Below, piece after piece: positions 1 to 10,791 of a DNA stretch of 64,000 nt. Under the pieces are notes generated by a model, which saw only the letters and a list, made by a program, of their open reading frames with translations, was not told the origin of the DNA and made no database searches. The stretch is taken from NCBI GenBank assembly GCA_013423325.1, contig BLJB01000035.1, forward strand, positions 186,001 through 250,000. Reading direction: 5' to 3'. Made by a program: the position numbers and the translations under genes. Every line of letters begins with the position of its first letter. Within the stretch, counting starts at the first letter, position 1. This DNA is from Usnea hakonensis. Its lineage: Eukaryota; Ascomycota; Lecanoromycetes; Lecanorales; Parmeliaceae.

Positions 1-881
1 AATCCGACCAGAAATTCGGCTTCATCATCATGGATGGGAACGGCGCTCTCTTCGGTACGCTCAGCGGGAACACGCGAGATGTGATCCACAAATTCTCCGT
101 CGACCTGCCCAAGAAGCACGGCAGAGGTGGTCAGTCCGCCCTTCGTTTCGCCCGTTTGAGAGAAGAGAAGCGCCACAACTACGTGCGCAAGGTGGCTGAA
201 CTGGCTGTGCAAAATTTTATCACCCAGGACAAAGTGAACGTCGCCGGCCTGATCCTCGCAGGATCTGCAGATTTCAAGAACGACCTCAACCAGTCCGACA
301 TGTTTGACAACCGCCTGCAGTCCAAAGTGATCAAAGTCGTCGACGTGTCCTACGGTGGCGAGAACGGCTTCAATCAAGCCATCGAGCTCGCAGCTGAAAC
401 CCTCAGCAACGTCAAGTTCATACAGGAGAAGAAGCTCATTGGGAAATACTTTGACGAGATTAGCCTTGACAGTGGCAAAGTCTGCTACGGCGTTGAAGAC
501 ACCCTCAAAGCTATGGAGGCTAGCGCCTGTGAGACTTTGATCGTCTATGAGAACCTAGAAGTCACCCGCTGGGTCCTAAAAGCCTCATCCGGCTCCGAAA
601 TCATCCTGCACACGAACAAAGGCCAAGAAGCAAACCGCGAGATGTTCATGGACAAGGACACGGGACAGGAAATGGAGCTCGTCGATCAAAGCTCGTTCCT
701 CGAATGGCTCGCCGAGAGCTACAAAGACTTTGGCGCAACGCTCGAATTCGTCTCCGATCGGTCGAGCGAGGGCAACCAGTTCGTCAAAGGCTTCGGTGGC
801 ATTGGAGCCATGTTGAGATACAAGCTCAACTTTGAACAACTGGCCGAGGTCGATTCCGAGGATGAATTCTATGACGATTGA
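1..881 (+). CDS. SUP45: Eukaryotic peptide chain release factor 1 (eRF1), 3' part
   Basis: This is the middle and C-terminal part of eRF1, which reads all three stop codons in the ribosomal A site and triggers peptide release together with eRF3. The frame is open from base 3, so the N-terminal codon-recognition domain lies outside the window. The methylated GGQ motif that reaches the peptidyl-transferase centre is visible as HGRGGQ near base 120. It is followed by the conserved central and C-terminal domains and the usual acidic tail ending DEFYDD. The stop at 879-881 is the normal family end. No intron is seen in this part. The gene runs towards the CorA gene, so their 3' ends face each other. 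Identification is very secure; only the missing 5' end limits it. Confidence 0.97.
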   Translation, partial: SDQKFGFIIMDGNGALFGTLSGNTRDVIHKFSVDLPKKHGRGGQSALRFARLREEKRHNYVRKVAELAVQNFITQDKVNVAGLILAGSADFKNDLNQSDMFDNRLQSKVIKVVDVSYGGENGFNQAIELAAETLSNVKFIQEKKLIGKYFDEISLDSGKVCYGVEDTLKAMEASACETLIVYENLEVTRWVLKASSGSEIILHTNKGQEANREMFMDKDTGQEMELVDQSSFLEWLAESYKDFGATLEFVSDRSSEGNQFVKGFGGIGAMLRYKLNFEQLAEVDSEDEFYDD

Positions 882-1646
882 CGGTTTAGAAACCTCGCAG
901 AGAGCGAGGACGCTGGTCCAGATGTTCCATCGACGGAACGTTTGACGGCTCGTCGCGGCGGCCCTGTAGAGGCCGTGCAGGGGGGAAGCAATCAGATGGG
1001 CTGTCTCACCGTGGATCGACCACGATTGTGAAGGCAGCGAGGAACCGTTCGAGGGGTAAATGATAAGTGAGTAGCTACTGTTGTTTACTATATCGTTCGG
1101 AGGTTGACTGATATTCAAGTCAAAGGCGTGATGTCGGATGGTGATTTTAGTCTAGAATGACCGAGTGAGAAAGGATCACGCTCGCTAGGCTGTTTGGTTG
1201 AAAAGGGTCGCAAAGGAGCGATGCGTAAAGAATGTGGGTGGATAAGTAGAGTTGGTGAGCTGATGGAAAATAGGTTAGAAGTAGATAAGATAAGTAGTCA
1301 TTCGTTACAAAAGATGGATAGATTATGCGTGAGACCAGACAATCAAGCGCAGCCAAAGTACCACCCTTACTCAACCCCATACTTCTCGAAACCCATTCTT
1401 GCTGCAATGATGTTTGCTATTGATCTAGTACATTTTGGAGGAAGGATTCGAATTGACTATTATCGCTACGTTTAGGCACTTTCTATCCACCATAACAAGC
1501 ACTCCTTGCCATCTGTACAAAAGCCCTCTATCCCCAACGAAGTAAAGCAGCATCCAATTCAATCACACCAAAAGTATCCAATCCATCATCGAATCCAAAT
1601 ATCAGGCCCGTCAAGCACCTCAAATTAGTCCCAATGCCTCCACGGT
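882..1646. other. Convergent 3' intergenic region
   Basis: This 765-base stretch lies between the stop codons of eRF1 (plus) and the CorA gene (minus). It must hold both 3' untranslated regions. The small reading frames inside have no family resemblance, and no structured RNA or repeat was seen. Confidence 0.6.
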
Positions 1647-3725
1647 TCAGATAAACCTATACCTCCTCAAAACACTCACACTCACCACTACCGAAAGAAC
1701 AATGACACCAAGAATGCCAAAGAACCAACCCAGCCCCTCGCTACTCCTCCCCGGCACCGGCACGTTCATCCCAAAGAGACCGGGGATGAGGTTCAGCGGC
1801 ACCAAAATGGTCGCCGCCAATGTAATCTTCGACAAGACTTCGTTGGCCCGGTTGCCCTGAGCGAGAGCATCGACGCTGAGCTGCGCTAAGTAGTTCGAAT
1901 GGCTGCGCGACAGCATCTTCTCAAAGTGTCCCAAGTTGCTCATCATGGTGACAACATGGTCCTGAATGTCGCCCAGGTAGAGCCCAATTTCACCACGAGG
2001 CGTCACACTATACTGTTCGTTGCAACGCTTCGCGAAGCCTTTGATGACGTCCGCTTTTCCGCCTAGCAGACGCATGAGGGACATGACTTTCTTGCGGCAT
2101 TCCCCGATCTGGCGTAGCAAGGGAGTAAAGTCTTCGGTTCGTGCGACGAAGACCTGATCTTCGATCGTATCGGCTTCAAGCTCGATGGTACGGATTGGTG
2201 GACCGAACGTATCAACAATGTTGTCAATCATGGCGTAGCAGATCCAATCGGCGGTAAGGGCCATGTAGTCGCGGAGCTTACCGATACGCTCGCGGACGTT
2301 TGCGGCGTGGGGAGAAGGCGTATAGGTAATTGTGATAATGCCTTCGCGGAAGACGACCATGTAGACGTTGACAGGCTCCATGTAGTCTTCGCTTTGAGTG
2401 TTCATTTGCGAAAAGGAGCGAAAACAGACAAAGTAATACTGTTTGAACAGCTCAACTTTTTCGCGTGCTTCTTGGGTGATGATGTCTTCCGTGGTCAGGC
2501 GGTGAATACCGAAAGCGCGTTGGAAAACGTGAAGCTCTTCTTCGGTTGGGTTGCAGATGTCCAACCACCAAACACCACTATCGTCTGGAAGCTCGAAAAG
2601 ATCGCGGCATGAATCGCCAGGAGAAAGCAAGTCTGCAAAATCCGCAGCGTGGAGGATCTTGTCTATCTCCGAGGAGAAGAAGCTATAACGGCTTGTCCCT
2701 GCTAGGCTATGTTGGCGCTCTCTAGGTCCTTTCGCACCCATTGGATCCTCGTCTTTCTCATTTGCGCCATCCTTGTCGTTGCATGTAGTGTCGCTATCGT
2801 CAATGGCACTCTCCGTCACCACCTTGAGCGAGCTGGATGACTGAGTTAAAATCTTTGGGACGGCTGGATAGCGGAGATCGTTGAAAATCGGAGGTTTGTT
2901 TCCCTGAGAGCTAAAGCTGAGTTTCTGCCTTGGACTATGCCCTTTTTGTGCCTTCAGTTTCAAGGTTTCTGCAACAAATTCGTCAAGTTCCTCAAAATTG
3001 ATGTTGTGGACCTTTGCAGACTCATCAGGTGTGGGAAAGCAGACATCATCTTCCGCTGGGTTGTGAACAGAGGCACGCTCATCCTTAAGGCTTAAGTTTC
3101 GAACGCTACCTTCATTGAATGTAGGTCGACGACTGGCGCGATGGGTACCTCCTGAGACGGTGCGGTTGAGACCAAGCTCAAGGTCAGAAGGCGCTCTACT
3201 GCCAACAGTATTTGCTCTTTCGCGTCGGCGGGGGTCTGCAAAAGCGTCAACAGAGTTTGCTGGCGACGTAGATCGAGAGGTCGAAGATTCTCTGGACCGG
3301 TGGGATTGATTTTGGGTCCTTCGAACAGTCCCACGTCTAGATGTTGCAGGATTGAAAGACCCTCTCCGGTCAATGATGTTCTCCTCATTTCCGCTCTTGT
3401 CGTCATCAATGATGGCATGCTCGAAATCTCGAGATATTGATCCCGCGTTAAGGAGTCCGTCATTCACCATAAGAAGTTCTGGGCGACCTCCATTGCCAAG
3501 GTTTTGAATTGCGTGTCGCCCTTCGACTGGGCTGCGCGGGCTTTGCGGTTGCCCAGTGGTATCGCTGCGCGGCCGTGTAGAAGGTTGGTGGCGATGATCG
3601 TCGAGATCAGACACAGGAGTGCTGAATCTCGTCTGGGATCTCTCGGATCTTGGGGAATCCATTGTAGCTGGTAGGGCGATGATTGTTGTTTCGGTTGTCA
3701 TTGTCGTATGTAAATCCGAAAACAC
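1647..3725 (-). CDS. MNR2: CorA-family Mg2+ transporter (Mnr2/Alr type)
   Basis: A single-exon protein of 692 residues. CorA-type channels carry Mg2+ down its electrochemical gradient; the yeast Mnr2 branch acts at the vacuole and Alr1 at the plasma membrane. The N-terminal 330 or so residues are disordered and rich in Ser, Arg and Pro, as usual for fungal Mnr2/Alr proteins. The cytoplasmic CorA domain follows. The C-terminus has two membrane segments: the first ends in the signature GMN (in LFGMNVPVPG), the second is a hydrophobic run before the terminal RRYRFI. Start choice is uncertain because Met1, Met9 and Met22 are all in frame near the start. Assignment to the family is secure; vacuolar versus plasma membrane location is inferred from the length of the N-terminal tail and not proven. 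Confidence 0.93.
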   Translation of the reverse strand: MFSDLHTTMTTETTIIALPATMDSPRSERSQTRFSTPVSDLDDHRHQPSTRPRSDTTGQPQSPRSPVEGRHAIQNLGNGGRPELLMVNDGLLNAGSISRDFEHAIIDDDKSGNEENIIDRRGSFNPATSRRGTVRRTQNQSHRSRESSTSRSTSPANSVDAFADPRRRERANTVGSRAPSDLELGLNRTVSGGTHRASRRPTFNEGSVRNLSLKDERASVHNPAEDDVCFPTPDESAKVHNINFEELDEFVAETLKLKAQKGHSPRQKLSFSSQGNKPPIFNDLRYPAVPKILTQSSSSLKVVTESAIDDSDTTCNDKDGANEKDEDPMGAKGPRERQHSLAGTSRYSFFSSEIDKILHAADFADLLSPGDSCRDLFELPDDSGVWWLDICNPTEEELHVFQRAFGIHRLTTEDIITQEAREKVELFKQYYFVCFRSFSQMNTQSEDYMEPVNVYMVVFREGIITITYTPSPHAANVRERIGKLRDYMALTADWICYAMIDNIVDTFGPPIRTIELEADTIEDQVFVARTEDFTPLLRQIGECRKKVMSLMRLLGGKADVIKGFAKRCNEQYSVTPRGEIGLYLGDIQDHVVTMMSNLGHFEKMLSRSHSNYLAQLSVDALAQGNRANEVLSKITLAATILVPLNLIPGLFGMNVPVPGRSSEGLGWFFGILGVIVLSVVVSVSVLRRYRFI

Positions 3726-5765
3726 TCAGGCTTTGTTTGTGTAAATGGAGCAACGAGCCCTCCGAGCGTAGAGGACCGGGCCCTCAGCTCTACTCTTTCT
3801 TCGAGCCAGCTTTATGTATGCTTAGGGCATGAATAGCTAATATTGTTTTCCTACTCCCTCGGTCTGCTTTTCTTATTGTATTTCGATTTTGGCTCCCCAA
3901 AGCCCAGTTATGGAGGCTTGAAATCGCCTGCCAGGAAGACTCGGAAGCTTGGTCCTAGGAGAGGTCGGATGAAGGAGCAGTGGGTGAAGCGAGGCCCCGC
4001 CAACTTGATAGTGTTAATTGGGTAAGAAGCCAGACTGGAGATTCAAAGGTCTTCACGAAAGACTTTGGTAGTCTTTCGTTGTTGCTGTGAGGGATTTTGT
4101 TGGAGAGCGTTAACGGAACAGAAGCTGCATTGGAGAAGAAAATGATGGAGAATGATGGCAAGAGGACTTTTTAGAAAAGAGGATTTCGAATGTATGTTTT
4201 AGGGTGTTGTGTAATATGTAAGGTAGGATTGTAAGCAAAGTTCCAAGTGTTGTTGGAAAGTTTCATAGGTGGATGCGGGCAGCTGATGAGTCGTTTTTTT
4301 CACTCATATTTTCTGATTACGCTAAGCCTAATGCAGCATACTATACCCGAGCCCTCTTTGAGGCAATTCGTCAAAAATGCTTCTCAGCGTCGATGAATGT
4401 CCATGTCCATGAATGGATATAGCTACAAGCATTCCGTATACTGCGGTGAATCTTGGTGCAACATTAGCACCTCTACTTAGTCTGGATGAGTGCTCTGACG
4501 ACTGACATTGAAGATAACTTGCATATAATTTCCTTGCAATTTAGGAAAGCACGTATTTGGGCGGAGCGAAAAGGATCCCAGGTTGAAAATATCAGCAGCA
4601 GCTTCGAGACTCAGCATCTAGCCATTGATGCGCGGAGATCTGCGGCCCATTGTCTGGTATCAAATCATGATCTACTGCCTCCAATTCAGCCACTGGCTCT
4701 ATCGGTAGTGTAATGCCACTCTTTGCAAATCTATTGGAAGGAGATTGGAAAATCCAATTTTCATCCGAATTGGGCCTGATTCTATTGGATTCTATTGCCC
4801 TCATGGAAACTCATTTCGATAGCGTCGATATACTTACCGATACTATATGCAGACAAGCTCTTGGCAGTCACCGCAAAAACTAAAAAACTTATGGAGCTTC
4901 CTCGTCTCTGATAATAGGTGCTTGCAAAAAGCAGCATCTCTTAAGAAGATCTGTCAGACGCCTGCGAGATTTGCCAGAGCGCAGGTCCGAAGGTACCTTG
5001 TACCATGCATCTAAGCCAGTATCTCGGCCTCCATAACCACTCGGGTTGCTAGCCTTATTCGTTTAACCCCTCTGAAAGGCCGCTTCTTTGACCCGCCATT
5101 GAATGTCTGCCACTTTGTATTTGACTCCGTGTCGAGAGACTAAGTACACTGTGCTGCTGGTTTTTTTAAAGCCTAAGCACGATGTCATTCTTATCAACAC
5201 CACCTTTTTCAAAATGCCCAAAAGCCGCGGCATACAAATCAGGCTATCTTACAACAGCTCAAGTCCAGGGTTCTGAGAGTGTGCAATATGATCCGAGGCA
5301 TGCACCTGGAATTCATGGAATGAACGCTCAATGGAAAACATCTGGAAGCGTTACGCGTGTACCGATCCTTGAATGCCCACGAATAAACCGGTTTCTGCAT
5401 AGGCAGCTGCAGCCGCATCTATCGATGTACCTCAATCATGAGCCGCAGAAGCAAAGGCTTGAAATGTAAGTACCTAACGGAACACTCAGACTGGGCTTTC
5501 TGCCTGCATTCAACAAAACGAGGCATAAATCAAAAGAGGCTGTCCCAGAGTTGCATCGTTGATAGGTCTGCAAAGGGCAGCGATAGAAGACGGTGTTCTA
5601 ACAATCGAGAGCTGAGACACGGTGAAGTTGATGATCAGATATCTTCTACTCAAGTGGTAGAGCACAACTCCGATTCCATTTCAGCCTCAATCTGACCCAA
5701 GCCATTTTCAATCTTGACCGCCACTGACTTTTGTCCAAGGACCATAGTTGAATTCTGATTGTCAC
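3726..5765. other. Intergenic region with the CorA promoter
   Basis: About 2 kb between the CorA start (minus) and the end of the secreted-protein gene (also minus). It must carry the CorA promoter. Small reading frames at 4486-4713 and 5182-5469 show no family match and no good splice partners. A tRNA A-box-like string occurs near 5648 but no tRNA fold could be built around it. Confidence 0.55.
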
Positions 5766-6910
5766 CTATGCTGTAGCGTCATTGGACGAGTTGACCGTCA
5801 ACTCAGCTGAGACCTTGGGTCCTAATGTGAGGAAAACATTGCCCTGCAGGCCTACATGACAATTTAGCCATCAAATTTCCCTTCATCACTCATGACAAAA
5901 CAAGAGAACTAACCGATTCCCCTGTAACTCCCTGATTTGTGAAATTTCCCACACACGGCAAATGTTGCTTCCACAGCCTCCCAAATTCTGTACCAAGCGA
6001 CTAGGTCGGAGGTACCGGTAGAGTACAGCTTTACTACGCACTTGTCGTCCGCTTTGAGCACGATTGTCAGTTTAGGCCAGATTCAGTGTAAGTGTCAGGT
6101 GGCAGCTCACATGAAACGAGCTCCTGTGGTAGGATCTCTTTGACAAATGGAGTGTCACGAGGACCGAAGACCTCGAGATCCGGTGTTGCTGGTATGTCCC
6201 CCAATATATCTGTACAAGACCTTGGAGTGTCAAAGTAACCTCGGCATTGTACCTTTGGCTTGAAAACACCCATGATCACGGCAAGATTGTTGTCCCCACC
6301 TGCCTGAGATGAGTGTTGGCCTGACAAGCCACATTGATCGAATCTTACCTATGTTTTTGACAATACCACCTTGCGAGGGATTGTTGGACGCGCATTTCAA
6401 GAACAGAGCAGAAGCTGCGCTACGGATTTGATTCAGACTCGCACGAGCCGTGGCACCATCACCAATATTTATGTATTGGAAATAACATTCGGCTTTGTCT
6501 GGTGCGCACAGACCATTAGAGATGGACTACGCGTGCGGATTCCTCCAGCTTTCTCACATACCTCCCATTATCATGTAAGGAAGCTCGACAGTACTCTCCG
6601 GCAATCCCGTGTGTCTTTCTCCGAAAGTCATTTGTTCTGTATTAGGGACAATGTATGATCGAGCACCTTCGCAATCAGAGATTGACGGATTGAAGCCATA
6701 CTTAGCGCCGTCGCATTGAATGTCCAATTTGTTTCCGCTCGAAGGATTGGGATTTGGAATGGATGCATTCGAAGGAAACAATTGATCGAGGCTTGTAAGG
6801 TTGAGAACAGAGGACAACTGTATGGTTTGATCATTTGTGCTCTGTAATGGCGTCGCCAAGATGGCCAAAGTCAAGAATGGAAATGGAATGAGCACATAGC
6901 GCGTGAACAT
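5766..6910 (-). CDS. Small cysteine-containing secreted protein with two tandem domain copies
   Basis: A spliced gene of five exons: 6910-6562, 6498-6349, 6299-6111, 6051-5914 and 5851-5766, giving 303 residues. A signal peptide is visible (hydrophobic run FPFLTLAILATPL after MFTRYVLIP). The mature protein resembles the large class of fungal secreted hypothetical proteins with spaced cysteines, TFG/VFG and WEA motifs. It reads as two homologous halves: (D/S)C, TFG or VFG, ELP or ILP, a cysteine strand (AECYF / KCVVKL), an Ala-rich helix (QIRSVAASA / RIWEAVEAT), then C, G and NLAV or NVFL. Introns 1 and 3 fall at the same place in the two halves, as do introns 2 and 4, and all four are phase 1. 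A simpler model stopping at 6067 reads into intron 3. Function unknown; an apoplastic or effector-like role is only a guess. Confidence 0.82.
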
Positions 6911-7184
6911 GGTCAGCGTTTAGAGAAGTCGGGACTAGCCGAAGGAATGTACCTATGCCTTGCAGAACAGTGTTGATAGAATGAAGAGACAAGATGGAAA
7001 TTCTTTGAAGCAATAGCTCTTTACCGCCAATGCGGCCCAGATTGATGCAGCCGACATACATGAGCGAAGCGACCAGAATCAGTCCTTGGCGGAGGTCGCT
7101 ACAAGCGACTCGTCCTTCAAGAACCGGCAATCTATATATCTATCCGACTTCTCCTTTTTTGAAGCAAAGAACGAAAATCAGTTC
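6911..7184. other. Promoter region of the secreted-protein gene
   Basis: Upstream region of the minus-strand secreted protein. A reading frame at 6831-7130 on the minus strand overlaps the start of that gene but has no family resemblance. It is more likely 5' leader than coding. Confidence 0.4.
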
Positions 7185-7185
7185 T

Positions 7186-7585
7186 GTCTAGCCGCGTGGA
7201 AATAGTGAACCTACTTAGGGAAGCGGACCTGTGGGAAAAGTTTCTACACTTAGCTTCTGGCAGCATCAAGGATCAGCTCTGGGAAGGTAGGCAGGATTAG
7301 CTCCACAGTGGGCTTGGACAACGCACACTTTCGAAGAAAACTCAAGTTGTTCAAGCACGTTGTCCAGAACAGACGGTGCTGAAGTACCTGGCAGCGAAAG
7401 ATGACTTGCCAAATGAATTGCGACTGCTTAAGTTTCTCCAAGATGGGCCCAGGAAAGAGAAGGCGAAGTTTGTACTCGATCAGACAGCGAGATATCAGAC
7501 TAAGAGAAGTTCTGCAGAGATGGAGTCTTGTAATTCACCTGTAGAAAAGAAAGCCTCGCTAGCGGTGATGGATACTGCTCTTTAG
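7186..7585 (+). CDS. Candidate two-exon hypothetical coding segment
   Basis: I do not recognise this protein. An exon from about 7186 to 7286 reads as an amphipathic helix (EADLWEKFLHLAS, then IKDQLWE). It can be joined through a 60-nt GT..AG intron (7287-7346) in phase with 7347-7585. The second exon reads VQARCPEQTVLKYLAAKDD and continues as a charged helical sequence to a TAG. The composition and the in-phase splice suggest a real C-terminal coding segment. No start codon is found upstream in frame, so earlier exons are missing, or the segment is a remnant of a decayed gene. It runs opposite to the secreted-protein gene. Confidence 0.35.
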
Positions 7586-8568
7586 ATTGGGGAGTGCGTA
7601 CCTAGAGGGGTTCAGCCTCTTAGTTTTAGGGATCGAAGACATTGTTTTCGGACTGTTTCCCTTGTTGAGAATGCAATATACGAAGATACCTGGACGCTCT
7701 CTGGCCATGTCATGCGTCCTTTTGACGATAGAGAAACAGGATGAGGATTACTTTGCATAAGGTGACTGCATTGGCATTTCTTGTATAGTTTCCTCCCTAT
7801 CCAGAGGTAATTACCTACATCGTCTGGAGAACAGCCTGCAGCCAGAGTCTCCAATTCAAGCGACCTGGTTCCGGAGTCCCGGCTTTTGCGAGCCCTGGGC
7901 CCCAATTCCACCACATAGCTTTCCCAGCTCTAGTAATACCTCCTTACTGCTGCTGTCTGAAAATGATACAAAGGAGAAAGTGGTTGCGCAGAGACGCACG
8001 GACGGCGCTTTTCGGCGAGAGAGCGTCTTTCGATCGATGATTGATTGATATATCGGAAATGATTGAGATGAGGTTACCATCTTTGCAGAGATGCGGTTGT
8101 TGGTGCATTGTAAGTCACCTGAGTAAAGAAAACTGTCGTACCCACCCTCAATGAGGAGTACCGAAAAGAATGTGAATTGTAACGTAGGGGTTGTCCTTGT
8201 ATCCTGAAAGGCCTTTCATTGGTCAAATACCTCTATGCCACACAGTAGACCCTGCGGCAAAAACCCCTCCCATGCCATGCACCGTCTCAATCGACGAAGC
8301 TTCATCAAAGCTATGCTGCTGAAGATACACAGATGACGTTGAGTCTGGTGGGATCCAAAAAGAAGTAAGTATCGAGATTCCGATCAATGGAGGCAGTCTG
8401 TGACCAGAACACCCAGGCAAGTCCGGAATCGGTCGTAGAGATATGCAAAGAAAGACCGGCTGCCCACCCATACGCCATTGGAGGCCTCGTTTGATATTTC
8501 ATGCCTACTTGAGTCTAAAATAACCATGCACAAAACAAGAGATGGATGTCCGTCCGTGCAAGCTTTCG
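7586..8568. other. Intergenic region
   Basis: About 1 kb between the candidate segment and the stop of the decapping-factor gene. Several overlapping minus-strand frames (7612-7914, 7856-8080, 8223-8572) have no consistent coding character. Nothing else was seen. Confidence 0.5.
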
Positions 8569-10092
8569 TCAAGATCGAACATCAGTAACAGCATCTCCGC
8601 CAATAACATCAAGCTTCAAGATGCGTCGTAGATCTTCTTCAATGCTTTTCGCATCTTTGGGATGCCGAGGGGGCGTACTTTGCAACTCGCCAAAAGTCTT
8701 AGCAGGTGGGGGAAAGGCCGAGGAAAAGGGGGAATGGGAAGAGGTATAGTCATTTCGCTGCTGATGTACATGACCGTTGGCGGGATCAGATGTCTTCTGT
8801 AAACGAGGTTGGGTTGGGGTGCCTGGAGCCTCCAATGGCTGTGTACTAGGTGAATCAAGTGACATCTCTTTCCGAAGCTTGGAGGAACGCGGTCGCTGGA
8901 CAGCAGACCCATTATTGTTACTCATCCCTGAGATTTTCTTTTGTGCTAAAGCTAGTAGAGCAGCGTGCTGTTGTTGTTCTCTATTTGTCCCATCCGGGAC
9001 CAGCCTTGGGGAGTTGTCGTGAAAAGTGGTCTTGGGTGAAGGAGAACTCAGCCCTGCGGACGGACTATCAGAGCGAGGCGAATAAGATACTCCGCGTTGA
9101 GGCTTCGGAGAATACAGCAGCTTCTGAAGCTCTAGGGTTTGAGCTTTTCGCTGATCATCCTTGTAATCGACCGTCGTCGTCGGCTTGGGCACAGGAGTGA
9201 ATGGCTCATTATCAATCGTACTATCAGTGGTTCTTGGGTTTGCGCCGTCCATTTCGAGTGGGAAGACTCCACCGAGGGAGTTGTCGGTGAGTTGACGCGA
9301 ATGGAGGCGAAAGCCATTCTTTGATTCTGACCGCAAACCATTGGAACCTGCCGAATCTCCAGACTGACCCTTGGCCTTGTCGGCTCTATCGGCTCTGTCG
9401 GCTTGGAAGAAAATGTCAAGAGGCGAAGCTTCTCGGGCTCCATTTTCCTGAGTCGGTTGGCTTTTTTCCAAAGATGGGGAATTGTCACTCTCCGACGTCG
9501 TGTCAACTGCTTCTTGCTGCATCATGACTTTCAGACTTGATGTCTTGTCCACGTTGGGAACCGACCTAGATAGGAATTTGGGGATCGGCAGGGAGGAGGC
9601 CGCTGGGGATGCATGGAACGTAGGCCCTGCGTATGCTTTCACAGGGGTCACATTTGGGCGGATTGGTGTGAGAGATGGTTGACTGGGCGTCAATATCGGA
9701 GCCTCATTCGGAACTGGCCTTTGAACCCCCGATGCTCTCTTCACTCCTCCTTGCGACCTGCGACCTTTCTTTCTCTGCTGATTCGTATCAGGAGCCGATT
9801 GGTTGCCTTGGAATTGCCCGGCTGAAAATCCATCATACATCGACCTTGGCCGGGGAGGAGTGGTTGGATTTGGAAGTTCTAATTTGCCGGCGACACTGAA
9901 ATCCAACGCAGTATCGCGATCAGCTCGACGAAGGATGCGCTTTGGTCCATCAGATTCCTCTCCATTTCCTGATAGATCGGTGTGGTTCTGAGCAGAGGGG
10001 ATGTGAGATGGTGTAGAATTAGCTGACTTTCGAGGAGGACGTCGAGATCCCCGAGGGGTCTTCTGGGGGGTTTCGGGATGCCGAGGAGGCAT
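8569..10092 (-). CDS. PNRC/Edc1-like mRNA decapping activator
   Basis: A single-exon, 507-residue, largely disordered protein rich in Pro, Ser and Arg. The key feature is the short linear motif YAGPTFHASP followed by SSLPIPKF around residues 153-175. It matches the PNRC motif of Edc1/Edc2 and human PNRC2 (YAG..F......LP.P), where the proline-rich end binds the EVH1 domain of Dcp1 and the preceding part activates Dcp2. A second conserved block lies at the C-terminus (FPPPAKTFGELQ and EEDLRRILKLD). Fungal homologues are often labelled proteophosphoglycan 5, which says nothing about function. The start MPPRHPETPQ fits the basic N-terminus of the family. Decapping activity is inferred from the motif alone. 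The gene is divergent from RBX1. Confidence 0.78.
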   Translation of the reverse strand: MPPRHPETPQKTPRGSRRPPRKSANSTPSHIPSAQNHTDLSGNGEESDGPKRILRRADRDTALDFSVAGKLELPNPTTPPRPRSMYDGFSAGQFQGNQSAPDTNQQRKKGRRSQGGVKRASGVQRPVPNEAPILTPSQPSLTPIRPNVTPVKAYAGPTFHASPAASSLPIPKFLSRSVPNVDKTSSLKVMMQQEAVDTTSESDNSPSLEKSQPTQENGAREASPLDIFFQADRADRADKAKGQSGDSAGSNGLRSESKNGFRLHSRQLTDNSLGGVFPLEMDGANPRTTDSTIDNEPFTPVPKPTTTVDYKDDQRKAQTLELQKLLYSPKPQRGVSYSPRSDSPSAGLSSPSPKTTFHDNSPRLVPDGTNREQQQHAALLALAQKKISGMSNNNGSAVQRPRSSKLRKEMSLDSPSTQPLEAPGTPTQPRLQKTSDPANGHVHQQRNDYTSSHSPFSSAFPPPAKTFGELQSTPPRHPKDAKSIEEDLRRILKLDVIGGDAVTDVRS

Positions 10093-10791
10093 TGCTTTGG
10101 TGGTGGTGGCTTAGAAATATGCAGCCGTTTTGGAACTAGTCGTAAAATTGAGCAACGTCTGGGATGTACGAGTACTGAAAGTGATGATACCAAGGAGCTA
10201 TAGATTGTGTAGGAAAGACGGGCAAGATTTGTCGGTGTGGGAGGGGAGCTTTTGACAGCGAGAGGCGGATCAAGATAAAGGAGACTCTGGAGGTTTGATG
10301 TACGTTTGCGGGTGTATTAGTGTAAGGTAAAGGGAAGTTGAGGAGTGTACGGAGTTTTGTATGCGGTTCATGATGATGATTTGTTGAAGGGTTGAAGTGA
10401 AGGAAGTAGAGTAATTGAAGATTACGCTGAGCTGCGAGGCTGGCTTGATCTGCGGGGGCTTGGCCACGCTTGTCCCGTTGCGAATATCTGAACTTTAGAG
10501 TCACTTTTCGCACTCTTGCTTGAGTACGTACATTTATTTTGAGCTTCAACATAAAGCAAGCGGCTAGAGATACGTTGGTAAGACTCGCTACAGATATTAT
10601 CAGGAAATATAAGCAAAGAACACCACCGAAAGGTCTTTCAATAAGAGCCTTGTGCTTCAACACCTCGTCCACAGAGCTTCTCTGACACTTAAAGTTCCGC
10701 TTGAACTTTCACTTGCCAATACAAAGATCTTTCGTCATCTAACTTTAAACTCGCCTCTCCATTGAAGCTACTCTAGAGCTCACAAATCATC
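10093..10791. promoter_or_regulatory. Shared divergent promoter, decapping factor / RBX1
   Basis: A 699-base region between two oppositely directed start codons. It contains the decamer GTACGAGTAC at 10166-10175, which recurs elsewhere in the window. A minus-strand frame (10136-10672) overlaps the region but has low complexity and no family resemblance. Confidence 0.5.

Noticed and set aside
585..1118. 177-codon minus frame overlapping eRF1
   Set aside because: It is antisense to a highly conserved eRF1 coding region and has no family resemblance.
5640..5690. tRNA A-box-like string (CTCAAGTGGTAGAGCA) followed by a B-box-like CGATTCC
   Set aside because: Only about 8 bases separate the two boxes, leaving no room for the anticodon arm, and no acceptor stem pairs.
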